Positions 13,714 through 21,498 of a DNA stretch of 64,000 nucleotides are shown here, in pieces. The DNA lies in the NCBI GenBank assembly GCA_022648325.1, contig JALCMG010000003.1, positions 1 through 64,000 of the forward strand. The letters are read 5' to 3'. The notes beneath the pieces were generated by a model. The model was not told the origin of the DNA. It did no database searches and was given only the letters and a program-made list of their open reading frames with translations. The translations under genes and the position numbers were made by a program. Numbering within the stretch: the first letter of the stretch is position 1; every line of letters begins with the position of its first letter. Source of the stretch: Olsenella sp. Its GTDB lineage: Bacteria > Actinomycetota > Coriobacteriia > Coriobacteriales > Atopobiaceae.

Positions 13714-15936
13714 TTACAGGTGCAGCACGCGATCCTTGATCTCTTCCGTACGCCCCTGGTTCCAGAACTGCGTGCCAATGTAGCCGCAGGTGCGACGAGC
13801 AACGTTGAGCTTGGACTGGTTGCGGTTGCCGCAGTGCGGGCACTCCCAGACCAGCTTGCCGTCGTCCTCTACGATCTTGATCTCGCCGTCGTAGCCGCAC
13901 ACCTGGCAGTAGTCGGACTTGGTATTGAGCTCGGCGTACATGATGTTGTCGTAGATGAACTGCATGACGCGGATGACGGCCTCGAGGTTGTCCTGCATGT
14001 TGGGGACCTCGACGTAGGAGATGGCACCACCAGGGGAGAGACGCTGGAACTCGCTCTCGAACTCGAGCTTGGTGAAGGCGTCAATCTTCTCGCGCACGTT
14101 CACGTGGTAGGAGTTCGTGATGTAGCCATGGTCGGTGATGCCCTTGACCACGCCGAAGCGCTTCTGCAGGCACTTGGCGAACTTGTACGTGGTGGACTCG
14201 AGCGGCGTGCCGTAGAGCGAGTAGTCGATGTTCTCGGCGGCCTTCCACTCGGCGCACTTGTCATTCATGTGCTGCATGACAGAGAGCGCGAAGGGCTTGG
14301 CCTTCTCGTCGGTGTGGCTCTTGCCGGTCATGTACTTCACGCACTCGTAGAGGCCGGCATAGCCCAGCGAGATGGTGGAGTAGCCGCCATAGAGGAGCTT
14401 GTCGATCTTCTCACCCTTGTCGAGACGGGCGAGCGCGCCGTACTGCCAGAGGATGGGTGCCGCATCGGAGAGGGTGCCGCAGAGGCGGTCGTGGCGGCAG
14501 CGCAGAGCGCGGTGGCAAAGCTCAAGGCGCTCGTCGAAGACCTGCCAGAACTTGTCCATGTCGCCATCGGAGGAGAGGGCAACGTCGGGCAGGTTGATGG
14601 TCACGACGCCCTGGTTGAAGCGACCGTAGTACTTGGGCTTGCCCGGCTCGTAGTTCTTGGCCTTGGCGACGTTGTCGTAGCCGTTGCCCGAGCGGTCCGG
14701 CGTGAGGAAGGAGCGGCAGCCCATGCAGGTATACACGTCGCCGTGACCCACAGTCTCACCCTTGGAGAGCTTGTACTCGCGCATCTTCTTCTCGGAGATG
14801 TAGTCGGGCACCATGCGCTTGGCGGTGCACTTGGCAGCCATCTTGGTGAGGTAGAAGTACGGGTCGCCCTCGTGGATGTTGTCCTCCTCGAGCACGTAGA
14901 TGAGCTTGGGGAAGGCCGGGGTGATCCAGACGCCCTTCTCGTTCTTGACGCCCTGGTAGCGCTGCCTGAGCATCTCCTCGATGATGAGGGCGAGGTCATG
15001 CTTCTCCTGCTGGTTGCGGGCCTCGTTGAGGTACATGAAGACGGTGATGAACGGCGCCTGGCCATTGGTGGTCATGAGGGTGACGACCTGGTACTGGATG
15101 GTCTGGACGCCACGTGCGACCTCCTCACGCAGGCGCTTCTCGACCATTGCGTCGATCTGCTCGGGAGAGGCCTTGTAGCCGATGGTCTCCATCTCGGCGT
15201 AGACCGAGCGGCGAATCTTCTTGCGGGAGACGTCGACAAAGGGCGCGAGGTGCGTGAGCGAGATGGACTGGCCGCCGTACTGGCAGGAGGCTACCTGGGC
15301 GATGATCTGCGTGGCGATGTTGCAGGCGGTGGAGAAGCTGTGCGGACGCTCGATGAGCGTGCCGGAGATGACGGTGCCGTTCTGCAGCATGTCGTCGAGG
15401 TTGATAAGGTCGCAGTTGTGCATGTGCTGCGCGTAGTAGTCGGCATCGTGGAAGTGGATGATGCCCTCCTCGTGCGCCTTGACGATATCGGCGGGGAGAA
15501 GGTCGCGCATGGTGAGGTCCTTGGAGACCTCGCCGGCCATGTAGTCACGCTGGACAGAGACAACGGTGGGGTTCTTGTTGGAGTTCTCCTGCTTGACCTC
15601 CTCGTTGTTGCACTCGATGAGGGCGAGGATCTTGTCGTCAGTCGTGTTCTTCTGGCGCTTCTGGTTCTGGACGTAGCGATAGATGATGTACTTACGTGCC
15701 ACAGAGAAGTGGTCGAGGGCCATGAGCTGATCCTCGACGAGGTCCTGGACCTCCTCGACGGTGACCGTGTGGCCGGCCTCCATGCACTCGTCGGTCACGT
15801 TGAGAGAAGCGAAGCGAATCTCACGCTCGGTGAGGCGCTCGTCCTCAGGCACCTCCATGTTGGCCTTGCGGATGGCGTTCTCAATCTTGGCGACGTCGAA
15901 GGTGACCTCCGAGCCGTTGCGCTTAATGATCTTCAT
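13714..15936 (-). CDS. nrdD: Anaerobic ribonucleoside-triphosphate reductase NrdD
   Basis: The protein has 740 residues. The N-terminal ATP-cone (KIIKRNGSEVTFDVAKIE) is the allosteric site. The long catalytic barrel follows, then a zinc site CQVCGYDG...CPHCG, and the glycyl radical motif RRTCGYIGTQFWNQGR with radical Gly718. It reduces ribonucleotides to deoxyribonucleotides without oxygen and needs NrdG for activation. The start at 15936 was chosen because gggagagtgagcac precedes it; an upstream in-frame codon has no such site. The 5' region carries a candidate NrdR box. nrdG is separated by an inserted toxin-antitoxin module. Confidence 0.95.
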   Translation of the reverse strand: MKIIKRNGSEVTFDVAKIENAIRKANMEVPEDERLTEREIRFASLNVTDECMEAGHTVTVEEVQDLVEDQLMALDHFSVARKYIIYRYVQNQKRQKNTTDDKILALIECNNEEVKQENSNKNPTVVSVQRDYMAGEVSKDLTMRDLLPADIVKAHEEGIIHFHDADYYAQHMHNCDLINLDDMLQNGTVISGTLIERPHSFSTACNIATQIIAQVASCQYGGQSISLTHLAPFVDVSRKKIRRSVYAEMETIGYKASPEQIDAMVEKRLREEVARGVQTIQYQVVTLMTTNGQAPFITVFMYLNEARNQQEKHDLALIIEEMLRQRYQGVKNEKGVWITPAFPKLIYVLEEDNIHEGDPYFYLTKMAAKCTAKRMVPDYISEKKMREYKLSKGETVGHGDVYTCMGCRSFLTPDRSGNGYDNVAKAKNYEPGKPKYYGRFNQGVVTINLPDVALSSDGDMDKFWQVFDERLELCHRALRCRHDRLCGTLSDAAPILWQYGALARLDKGEKIDKLLYGGYSTISLGYAGLYECVKYMTGKSHTDEKAKPFALSVMQHMNDKCAEWKAAENIDYSLYGTPLESTTYKFAKCLQKRFGVVKGITDHGYITNSYHVNVREKIDAFTKLEFESEFQRLSPGGAISYVEVPNMQDNLEAVIRVMQFIYDNIMYAELNTKSDYCQVCGYDGEIKIVEDDGKLVWECPHCGNRNQSKLNVARRTCGYIGTQFWNQGRTEEIKDRVLHL

Positions 15937-16445
15937 GTGCTCACTCTCCCTTTGCACAGTGCCTGGCGAAAGAATAAATGTGCAGGTGCCGGCAATGCGT
16001 TTGGTGTGCTCTAGTCAGCGTCGCGGCGCTGCTGTACCGCGCCGCTGACTACTATGACACAACATCTTGTGCCCATACAGTGAGATAAATACCCGATATT
16101 GCATTTCGATATTTCACGCTGCGTCGGAATATCGCAAGGTCATCGCAGGTGAGAAAAGAGCAGAAGTTCAAACATTTAAGATAACGCTGCCACTTGTCGA
16201 CTTGATTTTCGGTGAACGGTGAAGGGACCCCTGTGTGTCTCGAACCAATCTGTGCCCAGTGCCCAACAACGCGGTCTCAAGGGGTTCGCACGCGCATCGA
16301 CGGTACCGTTATCCCGCCGACGCACGACCGCCTGCCCCGCCCAATGTAACAATCGAGCGCGTCATTGCCTCCGGATGTCTATTGCGACCGGCCGGTGGGC
16401 TACAGTCCTTGCGTACATAACTTCAGCATCCGGAAAGAGGTGCGT
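15937..16445. other. Divergent intergenic region between nrdD and the aminotransferase
   Basis: About 510 bases without a convincing gene. They hold a 14-bp hairpin with one mismatch (16013-16026 with 16037-16050, agtcagcgtcgcgg), a candidate NrdR box, and three copies of cgatatt (16094-16100, 16107-16113, inverted 16128-16134). The remainder, 16140-16430, shows nothing recognisable except the ribosome site of the aminotransferase. Confidence 0.5.
16058..16071. promoter_or_regulatory. Candidate NrdR box upstream of nrdD
   Basis: The sequence cacaacatcttgtg is a perfect dyad and fits 12 of 14 positions of the NrdR consensus as I recall it (CACwATATATwGTG). NrdR represses ribonucleotide reductase operons. 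A second box is normally found three helical turns away; only a poor match lies there (about 16092-16105). Confidence 0.5.
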
Positions 16446-17606
16446 ATGCAGTTCTCCAGGAGGCTCGACCTCTTTGGCGACGAGGTCTTTGCCGCACTCA
16501 ACGCCAAGAGGCGCGAGCTCGAGGCTCAGGGTCGGGAGGTGTTTGACCTTTCGGTTGGCACGCCGGACTTCGAGCCGCCGCGTCACGTCATAGAAGCGCT
16601 GAGGAAGAGCGCCGAAGATCCCGCCAACTGGAAGTACGCCCTGCACGATAAGGACGAGCTACTTCGAGCGGTCTGTGACTACTACCGCTCGCGCTTTGGC
16701 GTCGAGGGCATCACGCCCTCGATGGTCATGAGCTGCCGCGGGACGCAGGAGGGCATGGGGCACGTGTGCGCTGCGCTCGCAGACCCAGGCGACGTTGCCC
16801 TCATTCCCGACCCGTGCTATCCGGTGTTTGCCACGGGAACGCTTCTTGCAGGAGCAAAGCCCTGGTACTATCCGCTCACGGCAGAGCACAACTTCCTCCC
16901 GTGGGTGGAGGGCATTCCTGACGACGTGGCGGACGCAGCCCGGTATATGGTCGTCTCGCTTCCCGCGAACCCCGTTGGCTCCGTTGGCACGCCCGAGGTC
17001 TACGAGCAGATCATCGCCTTTGCCAAGGCGCATGACATCGTGATCATCCATGACAACGCCTACTCCGACATCATCTTCGATGGCCCTGCCGGTGGCAGCT
17101 TCCTCGACTATCCCGGTGCCCTCGACGTGGGCGTGGAGTTCCTCTCGCTCTCCAAGTCCTTCAATGTGACCGGCGCGCGTTTGTCGTTCCTGGTTGGTCG
17201 CGAGGACATCGTGGCCGCCACGCGCAAGCTTCGCAGCCAGGTTGACTTTGGCATGTTCCTGCCCGAGCAGGACGCGGCCATCGCCGCCCTCACCGGCCCC
17301 CGTGACTCCGTGGAGCGCCAGCGCCTTCTCTACCAGGAGCGCCGGGATGCTCTCTGCGATGGTCTCGAGACGGTTGGCTGGGGGCGCCCCAACGCTCACG
17401 GTTCCATGTTTGTGTGGGCATGCATCCCGCACGGTCGCATGGACTCGAAGGAATTTGCACTCGAGCTTATGGAGAAGGCCGGCGTCATTGTGACACCAGG
17501 CGCAAGCTTTGGTCCCTCGGGAGAGGGGTACGTGCGCTTTGCTCTGGTCATGCCTCCGGAGCGGCTGCGCGAAGCGTGCAGGGGGATTGGCGAGGCTGAG
17601 GTCTAG
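16446..17606 (+). CDS. PLP-dependent class I/II aminotransferase
   Basis: The 386-residue fold-type I aminotransferase has the N-terminal segment EVFDLSVGTPDFEPP, the PLP-ring region FAKAHDIVIIHDNAYSD, and the Schiff-base lysine near residue 237 in SLSKSFNVTGARLSFLVG. The closest recognisable relatives are LL-diaminopimelate aminotransferase/alanine-glyoxylate-type enzymes such as DapL- or AlaT-like proteins, so amino-acid transamination is sure but the substrate is not. The start at 16446 is preceded by gaaagaggtgcgt; an upstream in-frame ATG lacks a site. It is followed 100 bases later by a nitroreductase on the same strand. Confidence 0.88.
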   Translation: MQFSRRLDLFGDEVFAALNAKRRELEAQGREVFDLSVGTPDFEPPRHVIEALRKSAEDPANWKYALHDKDELLRAVCDYYRSRFGVEGITPSMVMSCRGTQEGMGHVCAALADPGDVALIPDPCYPVFATGTLLAGAKPWYYPLTAEHNFLPWVEGIPDDVADAARYMVVSLPANPVGSVGTPEVYEQIIAFAKAHDIVIIHDNAYSDIIFDGPAGGSFLDYPGALDVGVEFLSLSKSFNVTGARLSFLVGREDIVAATRKLRSQVDFGMFLPEQDAAIAALTGPRDSVERQRLLYQERRDALCDGLETVGWGRPNAHGSMFVWACIPHGRMDSKEFALELMEKAGVIVTPGASFGPSGEGYVRFALVMPPERLREACRGIGEAEV

Positions 17607-17706
17607 CGTCGTTGCGAGCGCTTGGCCGAGCCTCGTCTGCGTTTGCGCCGTCGGGGATCGGCCCCAACGGCAGTCTGTCGGGCATGCCCGGCAAGGGGGT
17701 GGGGAC

Positions 17707-18291
17707 ATGAACTCGAAGAACTTTCAGGACCTGGTGAAATCCTCGCGTACGTACCGTCGCTTCGCCGAGGAGGAGCCATTGTGCTACGGTGACCTCGCCG
17801 CGTTGGTGAACGCAGCGCGCTTTGCTCCCTCGGCAAACAACATGCAGGCCCTGCGCTTCCACATCGTCGTAGACCCCGCGGAGCGCTCGGTGGTCTTCCC
17901 ACGCCTGCGCTGGGCCGCGCTCTATCGCGACTGGGACGGCCCGGAGGTGGGCGAGAGGCCAACGGGCTACATTGCGGTGTGCGCCCCAAAGGCGCTTGCC
18001 ACAAACGCCATGCGCCTCATCGACACTGGCATTGCAGCGCAGACCATCGCGCTGGCGGCGGCCTCCAGAGGGCTTGGGTGCTGCATGATGAGGAGCTTTG
18101 ACCCCGACGTCAACGACGTTATGGGGGTCTCGGCCGAGGATTACACGGCCGAGCTCATCCTGGCGGTGGGCGTGCGCGGCGAGCGCGTGGTTCTCGAAGC
18201 GAGCGAAACCGAGCACGGTCTTGCCTACTGGCGTGATGCCGAGGGTACCCATCACGTGCCTAAGCTTGCGCTGGAAGACCTTCTCATCTAG
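17707..18291 (+). CDS. Nitroreductase-family protein
   Basis: The 194-residue flavoprotein of the nitroreductase superfamily has RTYRRFAEE with the FMN-phosphate-binding arginines at the start, AARFAPSANNMQALRF for the flavin edge, and the central helix DTGIAAQTIALAAASRGLGCCMM. These enzymes reduce nitro groups, quinones or enones with NAD(P)H; the natural substrate is unknown. ATG at 17707 follows gggggtgggga. The upstream in-frame extension overlaps the end of the aminotransferase in another frame and is rejected. It converges on the HgdC-type gene 35 bases away. Confidence 0.85.
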   Translation: MNSKNFQDLVKSSRTYRRFAEEEPLCYGDLAALVNAARFAPSANNMQALRFHIVVDPAERSVVFPRLRWAALYRDWDGPEVGERPTGYIAVCAPKALATNAMRLIDTGIAAQTIALAAASRGLGCCMMRSFDPDVNDVMGVSAEDYTAELILAVGVRGERVVLEASETEHGLAYWRDAEGTHHVPKLALEDLLI

Positions 18292-18325
18292 GCTCGTCCC
18301 GTGACGCCGGCGAGGGGGCCTTGCC

Positions 18326-20131
18326 TTACTCCCGCTTCCCCAGCGACTCGAGGCCGATGAGGGCCGCGCCGATGGCGCCGCAGAGCTGCGAGTCCTCGTG
18401 CGTGGCCACCGGAGCCTTGAGCACCTCGGAGAGCGCGCGCACGACGCCCTCGTTCTGGGCGACGCCGCCGGTCATGAGGTAGGGTGGCTCCGCGCCAACG
18501 CGGCTTGCGAGCGTGGCGGTCTTTCTCGCCACCGAGACGTCGAGCCCATGGATGACGTCGGGCGTGGGCGTGTTTGCGGCCACGAGCGAGACGACCTCGC
18601 TCTCGGCGAACACGGTGCACATGCTCGTGATGCGCACCTCGTGGCGCCACTCGAGCCCCCGGCGGCAGAACTCGTCGAGGTCCATCTCGAGCACGCGCGC
18701 CATGGCCTCCATGAAGCGGCCGGTACCTGCGGCGCACTTGTCGTTCATCACGAAGCCCGCCACGCTTCCGTTGGCGTTCAGGTGGATGACCTTGGAGTCC
18801 TGACCGCCGATGTCGATGACCGAGCGCGCGTCGGGGGCGAGGTAGTGGGCTCCGCGTGCGTGGCAGGTGATCTCGGTGACCGAGGAGTCCATCCCCTCGA
18901 TGTTGTCGCGGCCGTAGCCGGTCGAGACGCGCAGGGCCACGTCGCTTGGGGCGATTCCCGCCTGGGCGAGCGCCTCGTCCATCGCGCGTACGGCGGCGTC
19001 GGCGGCACGGGCGCCGGTGGGGACGATGGCCGTGGCCACAATCTGGCGATCGGCATCCATGATCACGACGTCGGTCGACGTGGAACCGGAGTCAACGCCC
19101 ATGACGTAGGTCGTTCCAGCTGGCGCGTCTGGTGCGGTAGCCGTAGTGCGCGTCGCCTCGTCCTGGTGCGCCGCCCCACCGCGTGCGCGTAGCGTCTCTC
19201 CAAACGCCTCGAGCCTCGTGCGCAGCTGACCCTCGCTCTGCGACGTGCCGTCCGTCTCGATTTTTACCATGGGGACCTCGTCCTTCTCAGCAAGTGCTCC
19301 GTATTCGAAGCCGTAGTAGTCGCAGAACTTCATGGTGTGGTAGACGATGCCCCTTTGCCCGCGTTCTCCCACAAGCTCGTCTCGCTCGGCGATGTCATCC
19401 ATGCGCATGCAGGGAATCTGGCCGAGAAGGGCTGGGGCGTACCAGTCGAGGAACGCGTCAAGGGGATCCTGTGCGGGCGTTGCGCCAGAGGTGCCTCCCT
19501 CGCAGCCCGCCTTGCATGCGGGGTCTGAGGACGCCCGCGCAAGCTGCGGTGGAGGAGAGACGCGAAGGCGCCTGCTCGTGCAGGTGGCATTCTCTACCGG
19601 CATGCCCACACCCCTCTCGACCTCCGCGACGAGAGAGGCCGAGGCGTGCGCGCCGAGGAGCGTCACGCGGTCGTCCGCGCGTCCGACACCCGTCCCGCAT
19701 GCGGCGCACGCGGCACCCACATCGAACTGCGCATCGGTATGCGCGGCGTAGGCATCCGCGAGCGCCCGCAGCCGGCGACGGAAGAGCGCGACCTCGGCCG
19801 GCCCACGCCGATGAGGCAGGTCGAGCAGGTACACAAAGTCCATGCAGCCGGATGCCTTGAGCACGTCGTAGACGCGGCGGACGACGTCACAGCAGGTCAC
19901 AAGCACCGCCTCGTGGACGTCGGACGCCATCATGCGCTCGATGAGGCCCTTGCCGTAGCCGCACAGGTTGGGGTGGGCCAGCGCATCGGCATACGCAAAG
20001 GAGGCGACGTCCGCCTCGGCGATGCGGGGCGTGGCACCAAAGCCCGCGAGGAGCTCTATGGGCGTGTATTTGCAGGCATAGAAGACTTCCCGACGTTCGC
20101 GCTGTTCAGATGGCATGGTTCCCATTCCCAA
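18326..20131 (-). CDS. Fused 2-hydroxyacyl-CoA dehydratase-like and BadF/BadG/HgdC activase protein
   Basis: The 601 residues contain two parts. Residues 1 to about 320 resemble an HgdB-type (YjiM-like) reductase or dehydratase component with conserved CKYTPIELLAGFG, HPNLCGYGKGLIE, TCCDVVRRVYD and LLDLPHRRG. Residues about 345-601 are an ASKHA-fold activator ATPase: GVDSGSTSTDVVIMD, SVIDIGGQDSKVIHL, DKCAAGTGRFMEAMA with the cluster cysteine, TSMCTVFAESEV with the second, and MTGGVAQNEGVV. Activators deliver low-potential electrons from a 4Fe-4S cluster using ATP. Fusion of activator and partner in one chain is unusual. It follows the HgdB gene by 49 bases. Confidence 0.85.
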   Translation of the reverse strand: MGMGTMPSEQRERREVFYACKYTPIELLAGFGATPRIAEADVASFAYADALAHPNLCGYGKGLIERMMASDVHEAVLVTCCDVVRRVYDVLKASGCMDFVYLLDLPHRRGPAEVALFRRRLRALADAYAAHTDAQFDVGAACAACGTGVGRADDRVTLLGAHASASLVAEVERGVGMPVENATCTSRRLRVSPPPQLARASSDPACKAGCEGGTSGATPAQDPLDAFLDWYAPALLGQIPCMRMDDIAERDELVGERGQRGIVYHTMKFCDYYGFEYGALAEKDEVPMVKIETDGTSQSEGQLRTRLEAFGETLRARGGAAHQDEATRTTATAPDAPAGTTYVMGVDSGSTSTDVVIMDADRQIVATAIVPTGARAADAAVRAMDEALAQAGIAPSDVALRVSTGYGRDNIEGMDSSVTEITCHARGAHYLAPDARSVIDIGGQDSKVIHLNANGSVAGFVMNDKCAAGTGRFMEAMARVLEMDLDEFCRRGLEWRHEVRITSMCTVFAESEVVSLVAANTPTPDVIHGLDVSVARKTATLASRVGAEPPYLMTGGVAQNEGVVRALSEVLKAPVATHEDSQLCGAIGAALIGLESLGKRE

Positions 20132-20180
20132 TACGTTTCCTGTTTACGAGGTGCGGTCCAGGCCGCAGCTGGCTTCCAGG

Positions 20181-21497
20181 CTACCTGCGTTTCTCGTCCT
20201 GCTTGCGCTTCTCGACCATCTCGAGGAAGGCCGAGAACCTCGTTGACATCTGGCCCTCCATGCAGTTGGCGCGGTCGCAGGCATCCCCGTCGAGCACCAG
20301 AACTGGCCAGCCCGCCCCCTCGAGCTGCCGGCGTACGAGCTGCGCGGCACCCGCAGTCTGCTTGCAGCCCCAGTGGCAGAAGAGCACCACGGCGTCTGCG
20401 TTGGTCTCGCGGGCGAGATGCTCGATGCAATCTGCCCGACGCGTAGCCGGCCCATTGAAGCAGCTGCGCACCAGCCGCTCCGCCATGAACTCGTAGGGGC
20501 TCGTCGCATCAAACCACGCATCGCCGACGGTGACGTGCTCGAACATCATGTCGGACGCCATGATCTGGGCAGTCTGGCTGGTGTTCACGAGCTCGCCCAG
20601 AGACTCCAGGAAGTATGGCGAGACATGCGCCCATACCAGGTTCACGCCCTCGTAGGGCGCGGCGGCGAGGAAGTCACGCCGCATCTCCTCCGCAAGTCTT
20701 TCGCACTCGGGGAGGCCGAGCGACAGGTGAAGGTCGAGCATCTCCATCATGTCGATGGTCATGGTGTTGGCGAGGTAGCGTCCGCGGCGCGTGGGGAGCG
20801 TTGCCGCAAGCGCGTTCATGGTGCGCTCGGAGCACGCGCAGGCCTCTCGCAGGCGCTCCTCGTCGAGCGTGTGCGAGAACGCCGCCTCGGCGACCCTGCC
20901 CATCTCTCGCAGCTCGTCGGCGACGTAGAGGACGGAGTCGCGCGAGACGTCATAGGGGACATCCACATAGACGTGGGGGATGTCCCAGTGGCGGGCCAGG
21001 GTCTTGAAGGTGAGGTTGTTGGCATCGCAGGCTACCGAGCAGCTTGCGAGCATGCGGGGCTTGCCCAGCACGCCCGAGGTTGCCATGCCCATGAGGATGC
21101 GGTGGTAGGAGCAATAGGTCTCGGGGATGCCCCGCCCCTCTGCCGCGGCGATGAAGCCTCCCTCTGCCTGCGCGCCGCTCGCGAAGGAGGCAACGGCCTC
21201 AGCCGTCACGGGACGCGCGCCCAGCGCGTGGAATATCTCGTTGGGAGTGAAGATGCTCGTGACCACGGCGTTGTCGAAGTCCGCGAGCGCCCCCACGACC
21301 GAATCCATGAACAGCTGGTAGCCGTGGTTGCCCGAGGGCAGGAGGTCGCCGTAGGGGGCAACGTGGACCTTTCCGCGCATGGCCTGGAAGCCCAGCATGA
21401 GCCAGTTGCGCACAAAGCCGGGGCGGGTCGAGAGGTTCTTCTCGGCCACGCCACCGTACCAGCCTATGAGGCGCTCGCCTGCGGACGCGCCGGCCAC
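20181..21497 (-). CDS. 2-hydroxyacyl-CoA dehydratase-family protein (HgdB/double-cubane-type candidate)
   Basis: The 438-residue protein of the HgdB/BcrC superfamily has the typical late motifs LFCHWGCKQT and DGDACDRANCMEGQMSTR, with a conserved mid-region CSYHRILMGMA and CSVACDANN. Such proteins bind 4Fe-4S or double-cubane clusters reduced by an HgdC-type ATPase, here encoded next in the operon. No acyl-CoA ligase, transferase or second dehydratase subunit lies nearby, so this may be an E. coli YjiM/double-cubane-type reductase rather than a fermentation enzyme. GTG at 21497 is preferred because gaggagg precedes it by seven bases; an ATG at 21527 is possible. It starts one base after the peptidase stop. 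Confidence 0.8.
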   Translation of the reverse strand: MAGASAGERLIGWYGGVAEKNLSTRPGFVRNWLMLGFQAMRGKVHVAPYGDLLPSGNHGYQLFMDSVVGALADFDNAVVTSIFTPNEIFHALGARPVTAEAVASFASGAQAEGGFIAAAEGRGIPETYCSYHRILMGMATSGVLGKPRMLASCSVACDANNLTFKTLARHWDIPHVYVDVPYDVSRDSVLYVADELREMGRVAEAAFSHTLDEERLREACACSERTMNALAATLPTRRGRYLANTMTIDMMEMLDLHLSLGLPECERLAEEMRRDFLAAAPYEGVNLVWAHVSPYFLESLGELVNTSQTAQIMASDMMFEHVTVGDAWFDATSPYEFMAERLVRSCFNGPATRRADCIEHLARETNADAVVLFCHWGCKQTAGAAQLVRRQLEGAGWPVLVLDGDACDRANCMEGQMSTRFSAFLEMVEKRKQDEKRR

Positions 21498-21498
21498 G

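Noticed and set aside
13675-16014. A 779-codon open frame antisense to nrdD
   Set aside because: It is the mirror of a strongly biased GC-rich gene, has a Val/Leu/Asp-rich repetitive composition and no family motif, whereas nrdD on the other strand is unmistakable.
16089-16105. Second NrdR box three turns from the first
   Set aside because: Only about half of the positions match the consensus, so it was not listed as a site.
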